Assembly (NCBI GenBank): GCA_031835245.1 | Contig: JAVKOQ010000320.1 | Location: forward strand, 1 to 59,249 | Length of the DNA: 59,249 nt | Source: Balamuthia mandrillaris | Taxonomy: Eukaryota > Discosea > Longamoebia > Balamuthiidae | Direction of reading: 5' to 3' | Shown here: in pieces, positions 46,259-58,139 of the stretch | How positions within the stretch are numbered: the stretch's first letter is position 1 | Layout of the letters: each line of letters begins with the position of its first letter | Position numbers and translations under genes: made by a program | The notes under the pieces: generated by a model | Databases searched by the model: none | Seen by the model: the letters and a program-made list of their open reading frames with translations, nothing else | What the model was told of the DNA's origin: nothing

Positions 46259-48008
46259 GCGTAGATGGTCTATGATTCGGTCTCCACGCGCGTTAGCACG
46301 AGGCGATAACAACGGGAACACATCGAATAGTGGAAGCTCATCAAACAATAAGGTTAACAGTTCTCGAACTACCGCTGCATCTACAGAACAATCAAAAACT
46401 CTGCCATCATCTTTCTCTTCCCCCTCTCAACTTTCCACATCGAGTGTTGTCAGCACCTCTCACAAGAAAAAGGACAAATACGAGGAGGAGGAAGATTATC
46501 CAACATCAATGTGGCTTAGTTTGAGCGATGAAGTAACTCTGAGCATTTTTTCTTGGCTGAGGCCGAAAGATCTTTGTATACTCTCACAAGTATGTCTGGA
46601 GTGGAATGTCCTCGCTTGTGATGACTCGGTATTTAACCCCATTTAATCTCTTTCAATGACGAGGAGAGGAACGTTAAGAGATAGAAACTAATGTTTTATT
46701 TTGCGCAGTTGTGGAAGAGTTTGTACAAAGAAGCAGGTCTACCGCCATGTGAAAGATTTAGCCAATACTGTCAACAAAACATGCGTTTCTCTTCGCAATT
46801 GTCGTGGAAGAAGGCCTATGTCAAACAATATCGACGAACGCATCCTCCGAAAGTTCCTTCTAAAGATAGCAAACCTAACAAAGTAAGCTCTCTTTTGAGT
46901 TGGTTTTCTTTCCTACCTCCCTCTCTCGTTAGGGAGTTTTTTTTGGCTCATTTGTTTTTTTGTTTTGACGCAATACAGTACAGACAAAAGTTGGAAGAAG
47001 AACAGCCAGTAAAAATAGAGGAAGATTTGCTGAGCGGTGACTTGTCTTTGAAACTAGTGACAGTGGGAGATAACTACCACCGCATAAAGACTAATCTCCT
47101 CCACACTTATGTTAGTGAGAGTTATCCTTCTGGCCCCTCTATTATCTTTGACAACTATTGCCTGAACGTAAATGTTGGAGACTTTAGCGTTTGGCTCGCA
47201 TTATGGTACGTACAACGAGAGAAAGTGGAAAGAGGACATCAAACAAACAGAGGAACAAAGAGAGAGAGAGTTAATTGTGTTGCTCATACACCTTATGAAA
47301 AAAGGGACACAGCTGGACAATCGTGTTATGACAGGTTGAGGTAAGAATATTGCGCTTCTTTTCTTCGATTGTTTGGTTTTCTATTAACTCATGTGGTGTG
47401 CCATTTATCAGACCTTTGTCTTACACCGAGACGGATATCTTTTTGGTGCTCTTTTCAGTTGTAAATAGGGATACATACAATCACGTTATTTCAAAGGTTT
47501 GTTTGCTCTTTACTGTTTCCTCAAATATCTTCTTATTCTTTCAGTGGCTTCGTTTCATTGCAGTGGATTCCAGAGATTATTCATTTCTGCCCAGACGTTC
47601 CCATCTTCTTGATTGGCGAGGAGGTACATCTACGAAACGACGCAACCACTATATATAATCTAACAAAAGCCGGTCAAACACCTATCACTCGTGTCGAGGT
47701 ACGTTTTCATCAGTTGAGAATTTGAGAGGACGAGAGAACGGGAGGTGAGATGAGAGCAAAGAGCAGAGAACGAGAGTAGAGAAAAGAAATGTATAGCTAA
47801 ATGTGATATTTAGGGCCAACAATTGGCAGAAACACTGCGAGCGCAAGGAGTGTGCGTGAAGGGATATTTGGAATGTTCCGCAAAGAATAACTACAACATC
47901 AAACGCGTCTTTTCAGAGGCCATCAAAGCTGTTGTCGTGGAGAAATGGGAAAAGAGACAACAAGAAAGACGGAAAGGCAAAGACAAGGAAAAGTGTTTGC
48001 TCAGCTGA
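45467..48008 (+). CDS. NECAP-like PHear / F-box / degenerate Rho GTPase fusion
   Basis: Exons join in phase from ATG 45467. The first three exons (to ~46145) give KRSAVLRVAEGPMVEICERI, YSLLEVLDSTRYFSLCI and GNKEMFLGIAFYTKEES, matching the NECAP PHear pattern V.DSSRYF.IRI..G...FIGIGF. The exon at 46265 continues in frame with a Ser/Asn linker and an F-box (LSDEVTLSIFSWLRPKDLCI, LSQVCLEWNVLACDDSLW). Then comes a Rho-like domain: LKLVTVGDNYHRIKTNLL, WDTAGQSCYDRLRPLSYTET, DIFLVLFSVVNRDTYNHV, YLECSAKNNYNIKRVFSEAI, with C-terminal CAAX box CLLS. The P-loop GxxxxGK[ST] is broken (GDNYHRIKT) and TKxD reads EEVH, so GTP binding is doubtful. It probably acts as a prenylated membrane adaptor for an SCF ubiquitin ligase (inference). 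Introns carry CT and TTC repeats. Confidence 0.75.
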
Positions 48009-48023
48009 TCCAGCTTCAACCCC

Positions 48024-48065
<42 letters not shown>

Positions 48066-48140
48066 TCTCTCTCTCCCAATTGTTCACACGATCAGAACGA
48101 TGTTACGGAGGTAAACTTCTTGGAAAAAAATTCAAACCGT

Positions 48141-48394
48141 TCACTCTTCAGAAAGAGGATGATACCGAACCAATCGCTTCAGTGGTTCTGAAAAGAGAGA
48201 GCATAGCTCTGGCGGCATTCTGGTCTCGGACATGCGCGGGTCCATTCGTTTCACCTCGGCGCTTAGGTATTGTCCCAACAACGCTGCTCTTGGCCGATTG
48301 GTCTAACATACCGCAACGTGAGAAACAAAACAGGGACAGACATAGAGCGAGACAAGGAGAGAAGAGGGAGGGAGAGAGAGCGAGAGAGCGAGAG

Positions 48395-48436
<42 letters not shown>

Positions 48437-49972
48437 GGAGAGAGAGCAAACGTTGTTAGCTCCAGAGGCGTGCCACACGCGTCCATTCGAGATGATGATG
48501 GAGCCAGCTTTGCACTTTATCCTCGTGGCCTCCTTCCAAAAGTTTGTCGGTTTGTCATGCCAATAGTCCTTTGGAGAGAGTTGACTGTAGGGGAGCATCC
48601 AGGTGGCTCCGTTCTCCTCCGTAAAGTCCTCCAAGGCGATGATGGTCTGTACCTCAAAGATGTGGCTGGCGAGGTCCGGTCGATGGGCCATGTTCAGACG
48701 CTCCGCCTCCGGAACGCTCCAGTAGGGATAATCCTGATGGACTTTGCCGGCTGGGCAGCCGGATAGCAATATATTTCCTGCATAACTGCCTATTATACAA
48801 TCCTTATTGCAACGAGAAATATAGGTGAGAGAGAGAGAGAGGAAAGAAGAGAAGACTGGACCATGAAGCAAGAAGAAAGAAGAAGAAGAAGAACAAGATA
48901 GCAAAAAGGCGAGGGCGAACTTCTCCAAGGATCTTGTAACAGGTATCCAACACAAGTGGAACTACAGCGAGATGATGAAAAACCTCTCCTAATGGCAGAA
49001 CACTTCGCACACGTCGTTGCCTCGCTCCCATTTCTGCTCTCCAGGTCCATCTGTGCACCCCGTCCAAAGGCTTCGCCTGACGCACCATCGTTTGGCCTAT
49101 TAGCAGCCTATTGGTTATTTTTCAAAATGAAGAAAGGGCCTTGAAGTCAGACCACAAAAGAGAGGAACCAACAAGTGAAATAACCTGCGAGTTTCTTGGA
49201 TGAGCTCAATTGGGACAGCATCTTGAATGACGGCCCACCCTTTGCCATGAAGAAGCTCCTCGACGATGTCTTCTACATCCACTTTCGGTGTCTCTGAAAA
49301 CACCAACGACGCGGCATACTGCATTGAAGAAGCAGGAGAAAGATGAACAAGAAGCAAATAAAGCACAACACCATGCCTAAGAAAACGGACAACAGGAATG
49401 CAAAAACTTGGACGACAATAGGGCATGGGAAGAAACCAAGAGACCTTCAATGAAGAGGAGCGGTGTTCTCTGCAATCTTCCAGCGAGGCCAAGAGCTGCA
49501 CAGTCCACGCAAAAGGTATCTCGTCCATCAAGACTTGTACTCCTCCTTGTTTCGTGCCTTTGCTTGAAACAAGGTAACGTCCCTCACTTGTGCTCTTGAA
49601 AGCTATGCTTTGCTCCACCTTATCAATCTTGTCACTGGTGGACCCGGCTTCATCTACCAACTGCCATTCGTATCTTCGTTCTTCGTCAGCGGATAGACAG
49701 ACAACAACAACATCCTCCCCTTTAGGCACAAGAACTCTTTTGCCATCGTATGTCGTCAAGGCAAAGCACGCAGAAGCAGAGGAGGCGGAGGGCAGATGCA
49801 ACACTTGCCAAGTTTCGAGCTCTTGGGGAGGTTCTTCCATGGATCGGGCGACAAGAATGGGAAACGCTTCCTTCTCTTCCGTTGGAATGGAGGAAAGGTA
49901 AGTCCCATCGCTGGACCGGATCAACACGTAGACTCCCGTGGCTTGTTCTTCCGCGCCGGCCTCCGCTAACAT
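48141..49972 (-). CDS. fascin-like beta-trefoil fused to PhyH-type dioxygenase
   Basis: ATG 49972 begins MLAEAGAEEQATGVYVLIRS. A beta-trefoil/fascin-like domain follows (DGTYLSSIPTEE, YEWQLVDEAG, IAFKSTSEGRYLVSSKGTKQ). It is spliced in frame (AAG to TATGCC, ~49433-49323) to a PhyH fold: EELLHGKGWAVIQDAVPIEL, RVRSVLPLGEVFHHLAVVPL, iron ligands H-x-D in VHQDYPYW, distal His in GRVWHASGANN, and after a GA-rich intron TNRPRAALLGQYLSAEVKR with the 2-oxoglutarate-type Arg. PhyH proteins are Fe(II)/2OG oxygenases hydroxylating lipids or small molecules. All three iron ligands are kept. Stop 48141-48143, converging on the upstream Rho-like gene. The fascin-PhyH join rests on phase. Confidence 0.76.
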
Positions 49973-50272
49973 CGAGTTACAAAACGAACGTCGCTTCGGC
50001 CAACTTTCCTTCCTTTTCTTTGTGTCCACAAAAATCCGAACGGCGTCTACAAAAATCGACATTAAATGAAATTCGGGCAAAACAAACGCGAAATTTGAGC
50101 GAAAACAGTTGAAAGTTACGAAAGAAGAAAGCACACACAATCCAACGTGCTTCGCCAACATAACCTCCTCTCCAGCCTCCCTTGGTTCTTTCATCAGGTT
50201 TTTTTTGCATGCAACAACAGCCACGAGAAACCAACGCAAAGCACAGCGAACAGAAACAAACTCAAAAATAAA

Positions 50273-50971
50273 ATGGCTGCGTCCAATTCGTTGACGGTGA
50301 GGACCCTCTCTGGGGTGCAAATGCCCAGAATGCTCTACGGCACGGCGTGGAAGAAAGAGAGGACCACCGAGTTGGTCGTGCAGGCCGTGCTGGCAGGGTT
50401 TCGTGGCATTGACACCGCCGGCCAGCCGAAGCACTACCGCGAGGACCTCGTGGGGGCCGCCCTGGCCACCCTCTCCTCGCAGCACGGCATAAAACGGGAG
50501 GCCCTCTTCCTTCAGACCAAATTTACTTCGGTGGACGGGCAGGACCCTACCAACATTCCTTATGACCCCGAGTCCCCGATCCCCGAGCAAGTCCGTCAGT
50601 CCTTTGCGCGCTCCTTGGCCAACCTGCACACCGAGTATGTGGACTCCCTGGTGTTGCACTCCCCTATGAGAACCCATGCTAAAACCATGCAGGTGTGGCG
50701 TGTCTTTGAGGAGCTGCATGAAGAGGGATGCGCCAAGCAGCTGGGCATCAGTAATTGCTATGACCTGAACCAGCTGGGGCGGTTGTGGAAGGAAGCCAAA
50801 GTCAAGCCCGCAGTCGTACAGAACAGGTTTTATGCGGACACGGACTACGATAAGGATATCAGGGCCTTCTGTAAGCAGCATGGCGTGTATTATCAAAGCT
50901 TCTGGACGTTGACTGCCAATCCACATCTCCTCAAGACACCAGTGGTTCGTTCCATTGCGAAGGTAATTTGC

Positions 50972-51019
<48 letters not shown>

Positions 51020-51251
51020 TCTCCTCCTCGTCACCTGTCTTTTCTCTTTGCTCACCGTCTTTGAAATTATAAAGAAAGTGAATGGCACACCTGAACAAGT
51101 CTTTTTCCGGTTCGTGATGGATATGGATATCATCCCGCTGACAGGCACTACCAACGAACGTCACATGCGACAAGACCTGGCGGTTCTAACGTGGCCCAAC
51201 TTATCTTCTGATGATCTTCACCACCTCAAAGAACTTATCAGCGAAGAATAA
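50273..51251 (+). CDS. aldo-keto reductase family protein
   Basis: ATG 50273 gives LSGVQMPRMLYGTAWKKE, the TIM-barrel entry strand. The catalytic tetrad is visible: Asp in GFRGIDTAGQ, Tyr in KHYREDLVGAAL, Lys in LFLQTKF, and His in LVLHSPM. The ISNCYDLNQL and VVQNRF strands follow. One intron (50963-~51075), with a CT repeat, separates the last exon (VFFRFVMDMDIIPLTGTTN, then helix H2). AKRs use NADPH to reduce aldehydes and ketones. The protein is ~290 residues, near family length. It is divergent from the fascin-PhyH gene, sharing a ~300-bp upstream region. The substrate is unknown. Confidence 0.86.
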
Positions 51252-51321
51252 AGAAGTGAATGCGAAGGTAGTCTATTCCCTTTCAAGCTATATTACATCT
51301 AACTTAGTGTCACAGTCATAG

Positions 51322-53118
51322 TTAAATAGTTATCTTCAATTGTAGCAAATCAAGATAAAGCGAACTATTTGAAAGCCCCTCCCTTTTTCTGGTGTGTATC
51401 CTCAACCGCATAACTCCACTTTCACTTACCAATTCACTCAACGAGGAGAGTATGTATCTCTCCCCTTTGCACTCATAAGTCGCTATGTTTACCAACTCTT
51501 CCTTCGCGTTCTCTACCAACGAGACTAAATGCCATTCTTGAGCAGAATAAGGAGAAGTCCATCCTATGTTGATCCATCCTTGAAGATTGTCATCAGGTTG
51601 CTTGAAGCGATACATTGTGAAAGCCCAAATCTGTTTCGCGTTTGTATTGTAGAAGTTGACCCGGAGCCCAAAGTTACGAATAGAAGAAGCCGAGAAAGAT
51701 GGTAAATGAAAGCCGAAGAAGGCTTGAAGCAAATTTCCACCTTCCACGGTCGGTATTAACCGAACAGATTGGCTGTTCTCGTTAGTAGTTCCGTTTTGAG
51801 GTGGCAGGCTATCATCTAATCGAGCAGACACTCCTCTTCTCTCTCCTCCTTTCACTCGGATGTCCGAAGGGAACACTGAATGAGTTTCTGGCTGTACCGG
51901 CTGGTCTTCCAAACAACGGCCGTAAGCGCCGTTGCCATAGTCGTTGCTGAAGAATTGGTTCACTTTTGAAACGCTGCACGCGGTCCACTTGGTTGGAACA
52001 AAGCCAAATATACTTGAAGCCATTACATAACCGCATTGTGGACAGGCGCATGGAGGATTGCTAACAGCTGTAATGCAGTTAAGGTTCAATGGACATCCAA
52101 GGCCGCTGTCGTGTTCAGCTCCCAAGTTATGACCCAGCTCGTGGGCCACTACCTGGTGGCTCCAGAAAGCATCTAAACCTGCAACAGAGGATAAACTGGT
52201 GCCCTCCATTGTGCAGACGCTTTTCAAGTGGGCTAGTCCAACTAGGAAAGTAAGGTTAGCCATGCACACAAAACGGCAAGACACTCAATACCTGCCTGTG
52301 TTGCTTGCAAGGTTGAGGTTGGTAAGCAGATGAACCACATCGTAGGTGTTTCCGTACCGTTGGCTTAGTTCGGCCTTCGTACGCGAGTTATAGAAGAAAG
52401 GAGTCATCGACCGGAGCAAGGATTGGTCATCTGTCTCAAAGCTGGCAGAGGATGACCGCTTACGGACAGATATTATTTTCCGAACCTTTCCGTTGGTACT
52501 TCTTTGAAGGAACCATGAAAGGCTGAAACACCCTGGTTGAGCTACTTGTGCTAAAGCTGATTCGTCTGCGTTCATTGCGTTATTGTGTTTTTAGTGAAAC
52601 CATTTCGAGGAACAACTTTGAAGGACAACAGAGCGTAGCGGTAAGATTTACCAAGACATTCAACATAACTGAAAGGACAGGTTCTTGCCCATGTTGTTAA
52701 ACCGTCATTGCAACAAAGGAAGTCGGTGGATTGTGTGGGCAATGAACGAAGATAATCGTCATAAGTGTTACATTTCCTGTAAGTGAGACCGAAGGGATTG
52801 TTTTCTTTGAACGTTAGCTGACCTATCAACACTATCTGAATTGAAGCTTTGCCTTAGTAATGCTAAAATGGGAAGGCTTCGTTTTGTAACCTCACCTCAA
52901 TCTTACAATTCCATTGTACCACCTGGTTATTGTAACGTTCCTTGACGTAACTCATAATCTCCACTGTATCTTCTTCAACACGATCACCTTTTGCTTGATA
53001 CCGGCTCAAGTCATTTACCGCGAGCACACCGACATATTTGATACATCTGACACATGGACAAGTTAAAGATTCGGAGGGTTTCGGTTGCACAAGGAGGGAG
53101 CAACATGGAATGAGTTCG

Positions 53119-53162
<44 letters not shown>

Positions 53163-54000
53163 AGGTATACCCTTCGTCCGCCCGATTGTCCTGCATATGG
53201 CTCTCATCCACACTCTTAAACATAGAAGACACAGTTTCGTCAAAGCCTACGTCTGCTAGGTGATGGTAATGGTTTAAACCGCAGTGGCCCGCATGGCTAA
53301 CCGTTCTGTCACTTGTCCGATAGATTATTGTTGACCTGGAGGTGCCCTCAAAGTACCGGAGGTCGCTGCTTACAGCTTCCAAACGATATTCCTCTTCAAA
53401 AGCTTTGATCACTCCACTTATCCCACTGTTAAGTCCCAGGTCAGGAAACAAGATGTTGGTGTAAAGAAACGTAGACAGAGTAGCCTCTTACCCATCCTCG
53501 GCGCACGCATTTATGGTTGCAAAGCTGCTGTCATTAGTGGGTCTGCTTCTCAGGAAACAGGCTTTACGTTGTTGTTTGCTGCTCTCCTGGATGACGCCGT
53601 CCTCTGTCATTTGGAGCTCTTTGTACGTTGGTGCAAAGAGTTCGGTATTCGGGCGAAGGTTAAAGCGAAACTTTTGTCCGAAAGCGTCAAAAGAAAGGGC
53701 TAAAATTAAAAACGGCATTAGTTTGGGGAAAGATATAACGACAATGGCATTGAAAGCATCCCACTTAAACCGTCGGAAAAATCAGAGGCGTCCAAGTCGC
53801 GCAAGCTAACATGTCCGTTTACACTACTCCAGCTCGGTTCGATGACCTCATACCGAGAAACTCCGATCGCTTCCAACGAAGCAAACACTAAATGGACACC
53901 TTTAAAACAACTCGATGGAGGAAATGAAGGAGGGCTCACACGTACCGAAAGACCAACGAGCAACCATAAACAACAAAACCAATTCACCTGCTCTTTTCAT
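51322..54000 (-). CDS. secreted ADAM/reprolysin-type zinc metalloprotease
   Basis: ATG 54000 gives signal peptide MKRAGELVLLFMVARWSFG, spliced to VHLVFASLEAIGVSRYEV. The prodomain-like part has LSFDAFGQKFRFNLRPNTEL and several exons with short introns. The catalytic part (~52260-51980) has HQVVAHELGHNLGAEHDSG, matching HExxHxxGxxHD with three His ligands and Glu, then cysteine-rich CPQCGYVMASS with the Met-turn. A C-terminal beta-rich domain of ~170 residues follows, without a membrane helix, so the enzyme is probably secreted. ADAM/reprolysin proteases shed or digest extracellular proteins. No furin-like site was found with confidence. Sense-strand CT repeats occur in the intron at ~53124. 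Confidence 0.83.
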
Positions 54001-54277
54001 TCTCACTCTTTCCCTTTTCTTTCTTTCTTTCTTTCTCAATACGGGTGTTTCTGCTTTCAATCCCCCGAAGGGACGCGTTGCCAGGATTTTCCTAATCCAG
54101 GACCTACCCTCCCATAATCCTTTTTCGAGGTTCATTAATTTACAAATAAGGCCAACGAGATTCGTGGTTCCACCTATCAACCTACGAGACAGAGAACACA
54201 GGCAAAGAGCAGAGCCGAGAGAAGACAAAGAGTAGAGAGAAGCGAGGCAGAAGAAGCACAACAATAAAAAAAAAAAA

Positions 54278-55106
54278 ATGAAGTACGGCAAACAGATGCA
54301 GTTGCGTATGATAGAGGAGTGGCGGGAGCACTACCTCCGCTACAACGAGCTGAAGGACCGCATCAAAGCCATGAAGCAGGAAAAGATGCAAGTGCTTGAA
54401 AATGGTTTTTTTCGGTTCTCCCCGGCTTTTATTTTACCAACGCTATCTCTGATCTGTTATTTTTTTTTTTTGTTGATTCATCACTCGGTTCTTTATCCTT
54501 CAACAGGTGGCACTTGGGACGTTGACGGAAAGAAAGCAGAATTCTTGGCAGCCATCAAAGAAGAAGTGGGGCGAGTCAACTCTTTCTTCCTGCGCAAAAA
54601 CAAGGAAGTGCGAGCGGCCATTCTCCAGTTGAAGGAGAAGTACAAGTTGGCCACTACGCCACGACGCAGAGCAAGCTCTGTCACAGAAGCTGTTGTTGGT
54701 AATGAAGGAGAAGAGGAAGAAGAGGCGCAACGAAGGAGGAACAATGGAGAAGACGCGGAGACAATAAAAGGAGAGAAAGAGGAAGAGGAAGTGTGGGCGG
54801 ACGTCATGGTTGTCTCTGCCTTGTTGGCTCGCATTGAGGACTACGTTCAAGTGAACTTTACTGGCTTTGAAAAGATATTGAAGAAGCATGACAAGCACAT
54901 GGATACCAAACTCAAGAAGGCTGCGATGCCTTTTATCTCTTCTTCGGACTTTTATGCCAACGACCTGCATAAGCGCAAGGCGCCTCTCCATGTACTCACT
55001 TCCCTATCCGGTCTTCACTTTCTTCTATGCTTAGCTTCTTCGCTTGTTCATGTTTTTGTTGTCCTCTCTCTTTCGTCTGCTGGTGATATTGCTCTTTCTC
55101 GTTCTT

Positions 55107-55141
<35 letters not shown>

Positions 55142-56385
55142 GTTTCTCTTTTGTCATTTCTTTCTCTTTCGTTGTCTTCTCTCTCTTCTCTGCTCTCTGA
55201 TGTTCTTATTTCGAAAATAGCTGCGAACAAAAACTGATTACGAACCTACTACAAAAGAAAATACTAAGGCATGCCAACGCGATAGGCCTTGCCGACATCC
55301 GAAAGAGCATTCCTGCTCAGATCAAGCAGACTCCACCCAAAGCCTTGATGGTAGAAGACCTTGACCTAAACCAGCTTCCCAAAGGACAGATCTCGCGTCT
55401 ATGGGTACCACTCACAGAGGACGCTCTCAGCCAACCCATCACTGTCCCAGTGATGGTAGCCTGTGGTCTCATGCGAGGACCTACCGTAGCCATCACCGCC
55501 GCCATGCATGGCAACGAATTGAATGGCATTCCACTTATCCATCGTTTATTCAAGGAGATAGACCCTACCAAGCTCTGTGGCTCTCTCATTGCTGTGCCTG
55601 TGGTGAACGTGCCAGGCTACCATCGCAACCAGCGGGAGTTTAGCGATGGAGAGGACCTGAACCGAGTCTTCCCAGGCTCCATGAAGCAACCAAGCAAGGC
55701 CTTTGCACAACGCTTTCTCATGCGCATCATCTCCAAAGTGGAGTACCTCATCGATCTTCACACAGCCAGCTTTGGCAGGATAAATTCGCTCTACGTTCGA
55801 GCTGACATGAACGACCCTATCACTGCTCGTATGGCTTATTTGCAGGAGCCTCAAATCATCGTTCACAACACCGGTCCTGATGGTTCCCTTCGTGGTGCTG
55901 CTGCTGACCTCGGCATCAACGCCATCACCGTCGAGATCGGTAATCCCTCTCAGTTCCAGAAGAGATACATCACGCACGCTCTGCTGGGCGTTCACAACAT
56001 TCTCTGCTATCTGAAGATGATACCTGAAGTCGAGGAAGAACAACAACCACCACCACCACCCGAGCAACAACCGTCGCCCACTTCTTTACAATTTGGAGCT
56101 CACTACGAGGTGACTCTGTGCAGCAAATCTTATTGGTCTTTCACGGACATGGGAGGGGTGTTGGAGGTTCTTCCAGAAATCAACTCGTGGGTACGGAAAG
56201 GCCAAACGGTTGCTGTTTTGAGGAACATCTTTGGGGATGTTATCAAGAAGTACCACGCTCTGGATGATGGCATCGTGGTCGGCAAGAACTGTAATCCTGT
56301 TGCTCAAACAGGAGATAGGATCATGCACCTCGGTGTCCCTGGGACTTCCTTCTCCAAGGAGCAGCAGGATGGACACGAAAAATGA
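54278..56385 (+). CDS. SPX domain fused to AstE/AspA-type zinc hydrolase
   Basis: ATG 54278 begins MKYGKQMQLRMIEEWREHYL, the SPX N-terminal helices; YVQVNFTGFEKILKKHDKH is the conserved SPX core that binds inositol pyrophosphates. After a CT-rich intron (~54999-55261) the frame resumes with LRHANAIGLADIRKSIPAQI and an AstE/aspartoacylase (M14-like) domain: ITAAMHGNELNGIPL (HxxE zinc site), LIDLHTASFG (third His), then GYHRNQ..., ENLNR-like DLNRVFPG, and a C-terminal beta domain (VLEVLPEINSWVRKGQT). SPX domains sense phosphate status; AstE/AspA enzymes cleave N-acyl amino acids. The acceptor AAAAG before AAAATACT keeps phase; the simpler TAG acceptor at ~55219 would not, so the join needs cDNA. 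Confidence 0.72.
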
Positions 56386-56594
56386 CCCAACTCTATTTTG
56401 TTTTTGTTTTTTTTGTTTGTTTTTTGTTTTTGTTAGAATTCGTTGTGTTTGCGTGCTCAGTCGCCGATTGCTGGTCCACCAATCAGCAATTCGATTAATC
56501 GAATAAAATTTCCAATAAAATTCGAAAATCACCTTAACAAAGAACACTTACGTCATACATGTCCGCAGAAATCAATCACAAAAGGATGACTACA

Positions 56595-56612
56595 TGACGT
56601 GGCATGCCATAA
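56595..56612 (+). promoter_or_regulatory. TGACGT plus TGGCATGCCA palindrome and TATA-like site
   Basis: TGACGT (56595-56600) overlaps the 10-bp palindrome TGGCATGCCA (56600-56609) and is followed by CATAAAAGG. It lies ~250 bp before ATG 56863 of the ATP-grasp-like gene. It is a candidate bZIP-type and core promoter site by sequence only. Confidence 0.35.
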
Positions 56613-56862
56613 AAGGAAGGATTCACCTTAAAAGTTTAAGGTCCTCTGTGATTAAGCCCTCTCCAAAAACGAGAAAGCTTTTCCATTCCACAACACCAAA
56701 GAAACGCAAACAAACGGAGAAAGGCCTCTCCCCTCCCTCCTCCTTGCACCTGCTACGCTTTTTTATTTGCTGCACTACGCTCTCTGGTGGTGGTCACTGT
56801 TGTGACACGACTAGCGTCCTATTAGAAAAAAAAAAGTAGCAAAGGGATAAACAAGAAATAAT

Positions 56863-58105
56863 ATGGAGGACGGTGCAGACAAGAAACAAACAAAGAAAGA
56901 GGAGACGCCTGCTCCTGTGGATGAAGAGGAAGTTCACATCACGAAGGTAATCTACCTATCTCCGGACTTTTTGTTGTTGTATTTTTTTTTTGGTTTCCTC
57001 CTCGTTTAGTGTTGATCAACCTGATTGTTTGTGGCCTTAGTATGGACGACCTGCTGCTGTCTATCAGCCCGGGCAGTTCGAAGCGGAACACCACTTTTAC
57101 ATCAAAGTGTTGAAGTAAGTAGTACAAACAAACCACTCTTCACAACTTTGTCATTAACTAATCGCTCTCTGCTCCTCTCTTTCTCTCTCCTCGCTCTCCT
57201 TGTTCCACTCCAGTGCTCAGATACATCCGCTGGTGGCTCACTTTTTCAGACTGGGCAACAAGCGGATAGTCAGTCGCTACTGCCATCTGTATCCAAACGT
57301 CAATGCAGCTACCCTCACCAAGCTCTTGGAGTACAAGCCAGAGATCTTCCGGTGGGCCGGTGCTGATCTGTTCAACGTAACCGAAGCTCACGGGTAAGTC
57401 GGTCAAATCTCTAACAGTCTACACGAAAGCTTACTCACTCGTTATGCTTCATTACTACAGTGGCCGAAAGATGGTGGTTGTGGAGACTAACTCATGCCCA
57501 AGCGGCCAAAAATCCATGCCATTGCTGAACGAAGAAGAGGAGGCAGGAGGCTACCGGATCCTCATGGAACGGTAACGGCTGTCTGTCTTCTTTTCCCACT
57601 GATCAACCTCTCACATTCATTTCTCCTTCCGTAGAACATTCAAGCCATACATTTTGGAGCAAGAAAAGAGGGGTCTGCTTCCTGAGGGTGGCCTCGCTGT
57701 AGTTTATGACAAGAACAAAATGGAGGCGTCTGGCTATGCTGCCGTGTTGGCCGACACCTTCTCCGAGGAGGTCTACCTCGTCGAGTATTATGAACGCGAC
57801 GAGAATCCAGCCGTGCGTTGGACTAAGGACTGGATCATGGAGGTCAAAACCAAGGATGGTGTTTGGCATCCTATTCGCGCTGCTTTTCGCTATGTAACCC
57901 AAAAGCCGTGGAACCGCTTCCCGGTGGTCTCTCGTGGCACTCTTCTCATCAACCCTGTTGTGGCTTGCCTTGCTGGTGGACGCAACAAACTGGTAGCCGC
58001 TAAAGCTTATGAATTTTTCAATTCTCAATACGAAAAAGACGGACTTGTAATCCGGACTCCTGAAACCATCCGAGGTTTGTTACTTCTCTCTTTCTCTCTC
58101 CCTCC

Positions 58106-58139
<34 letters not shown>

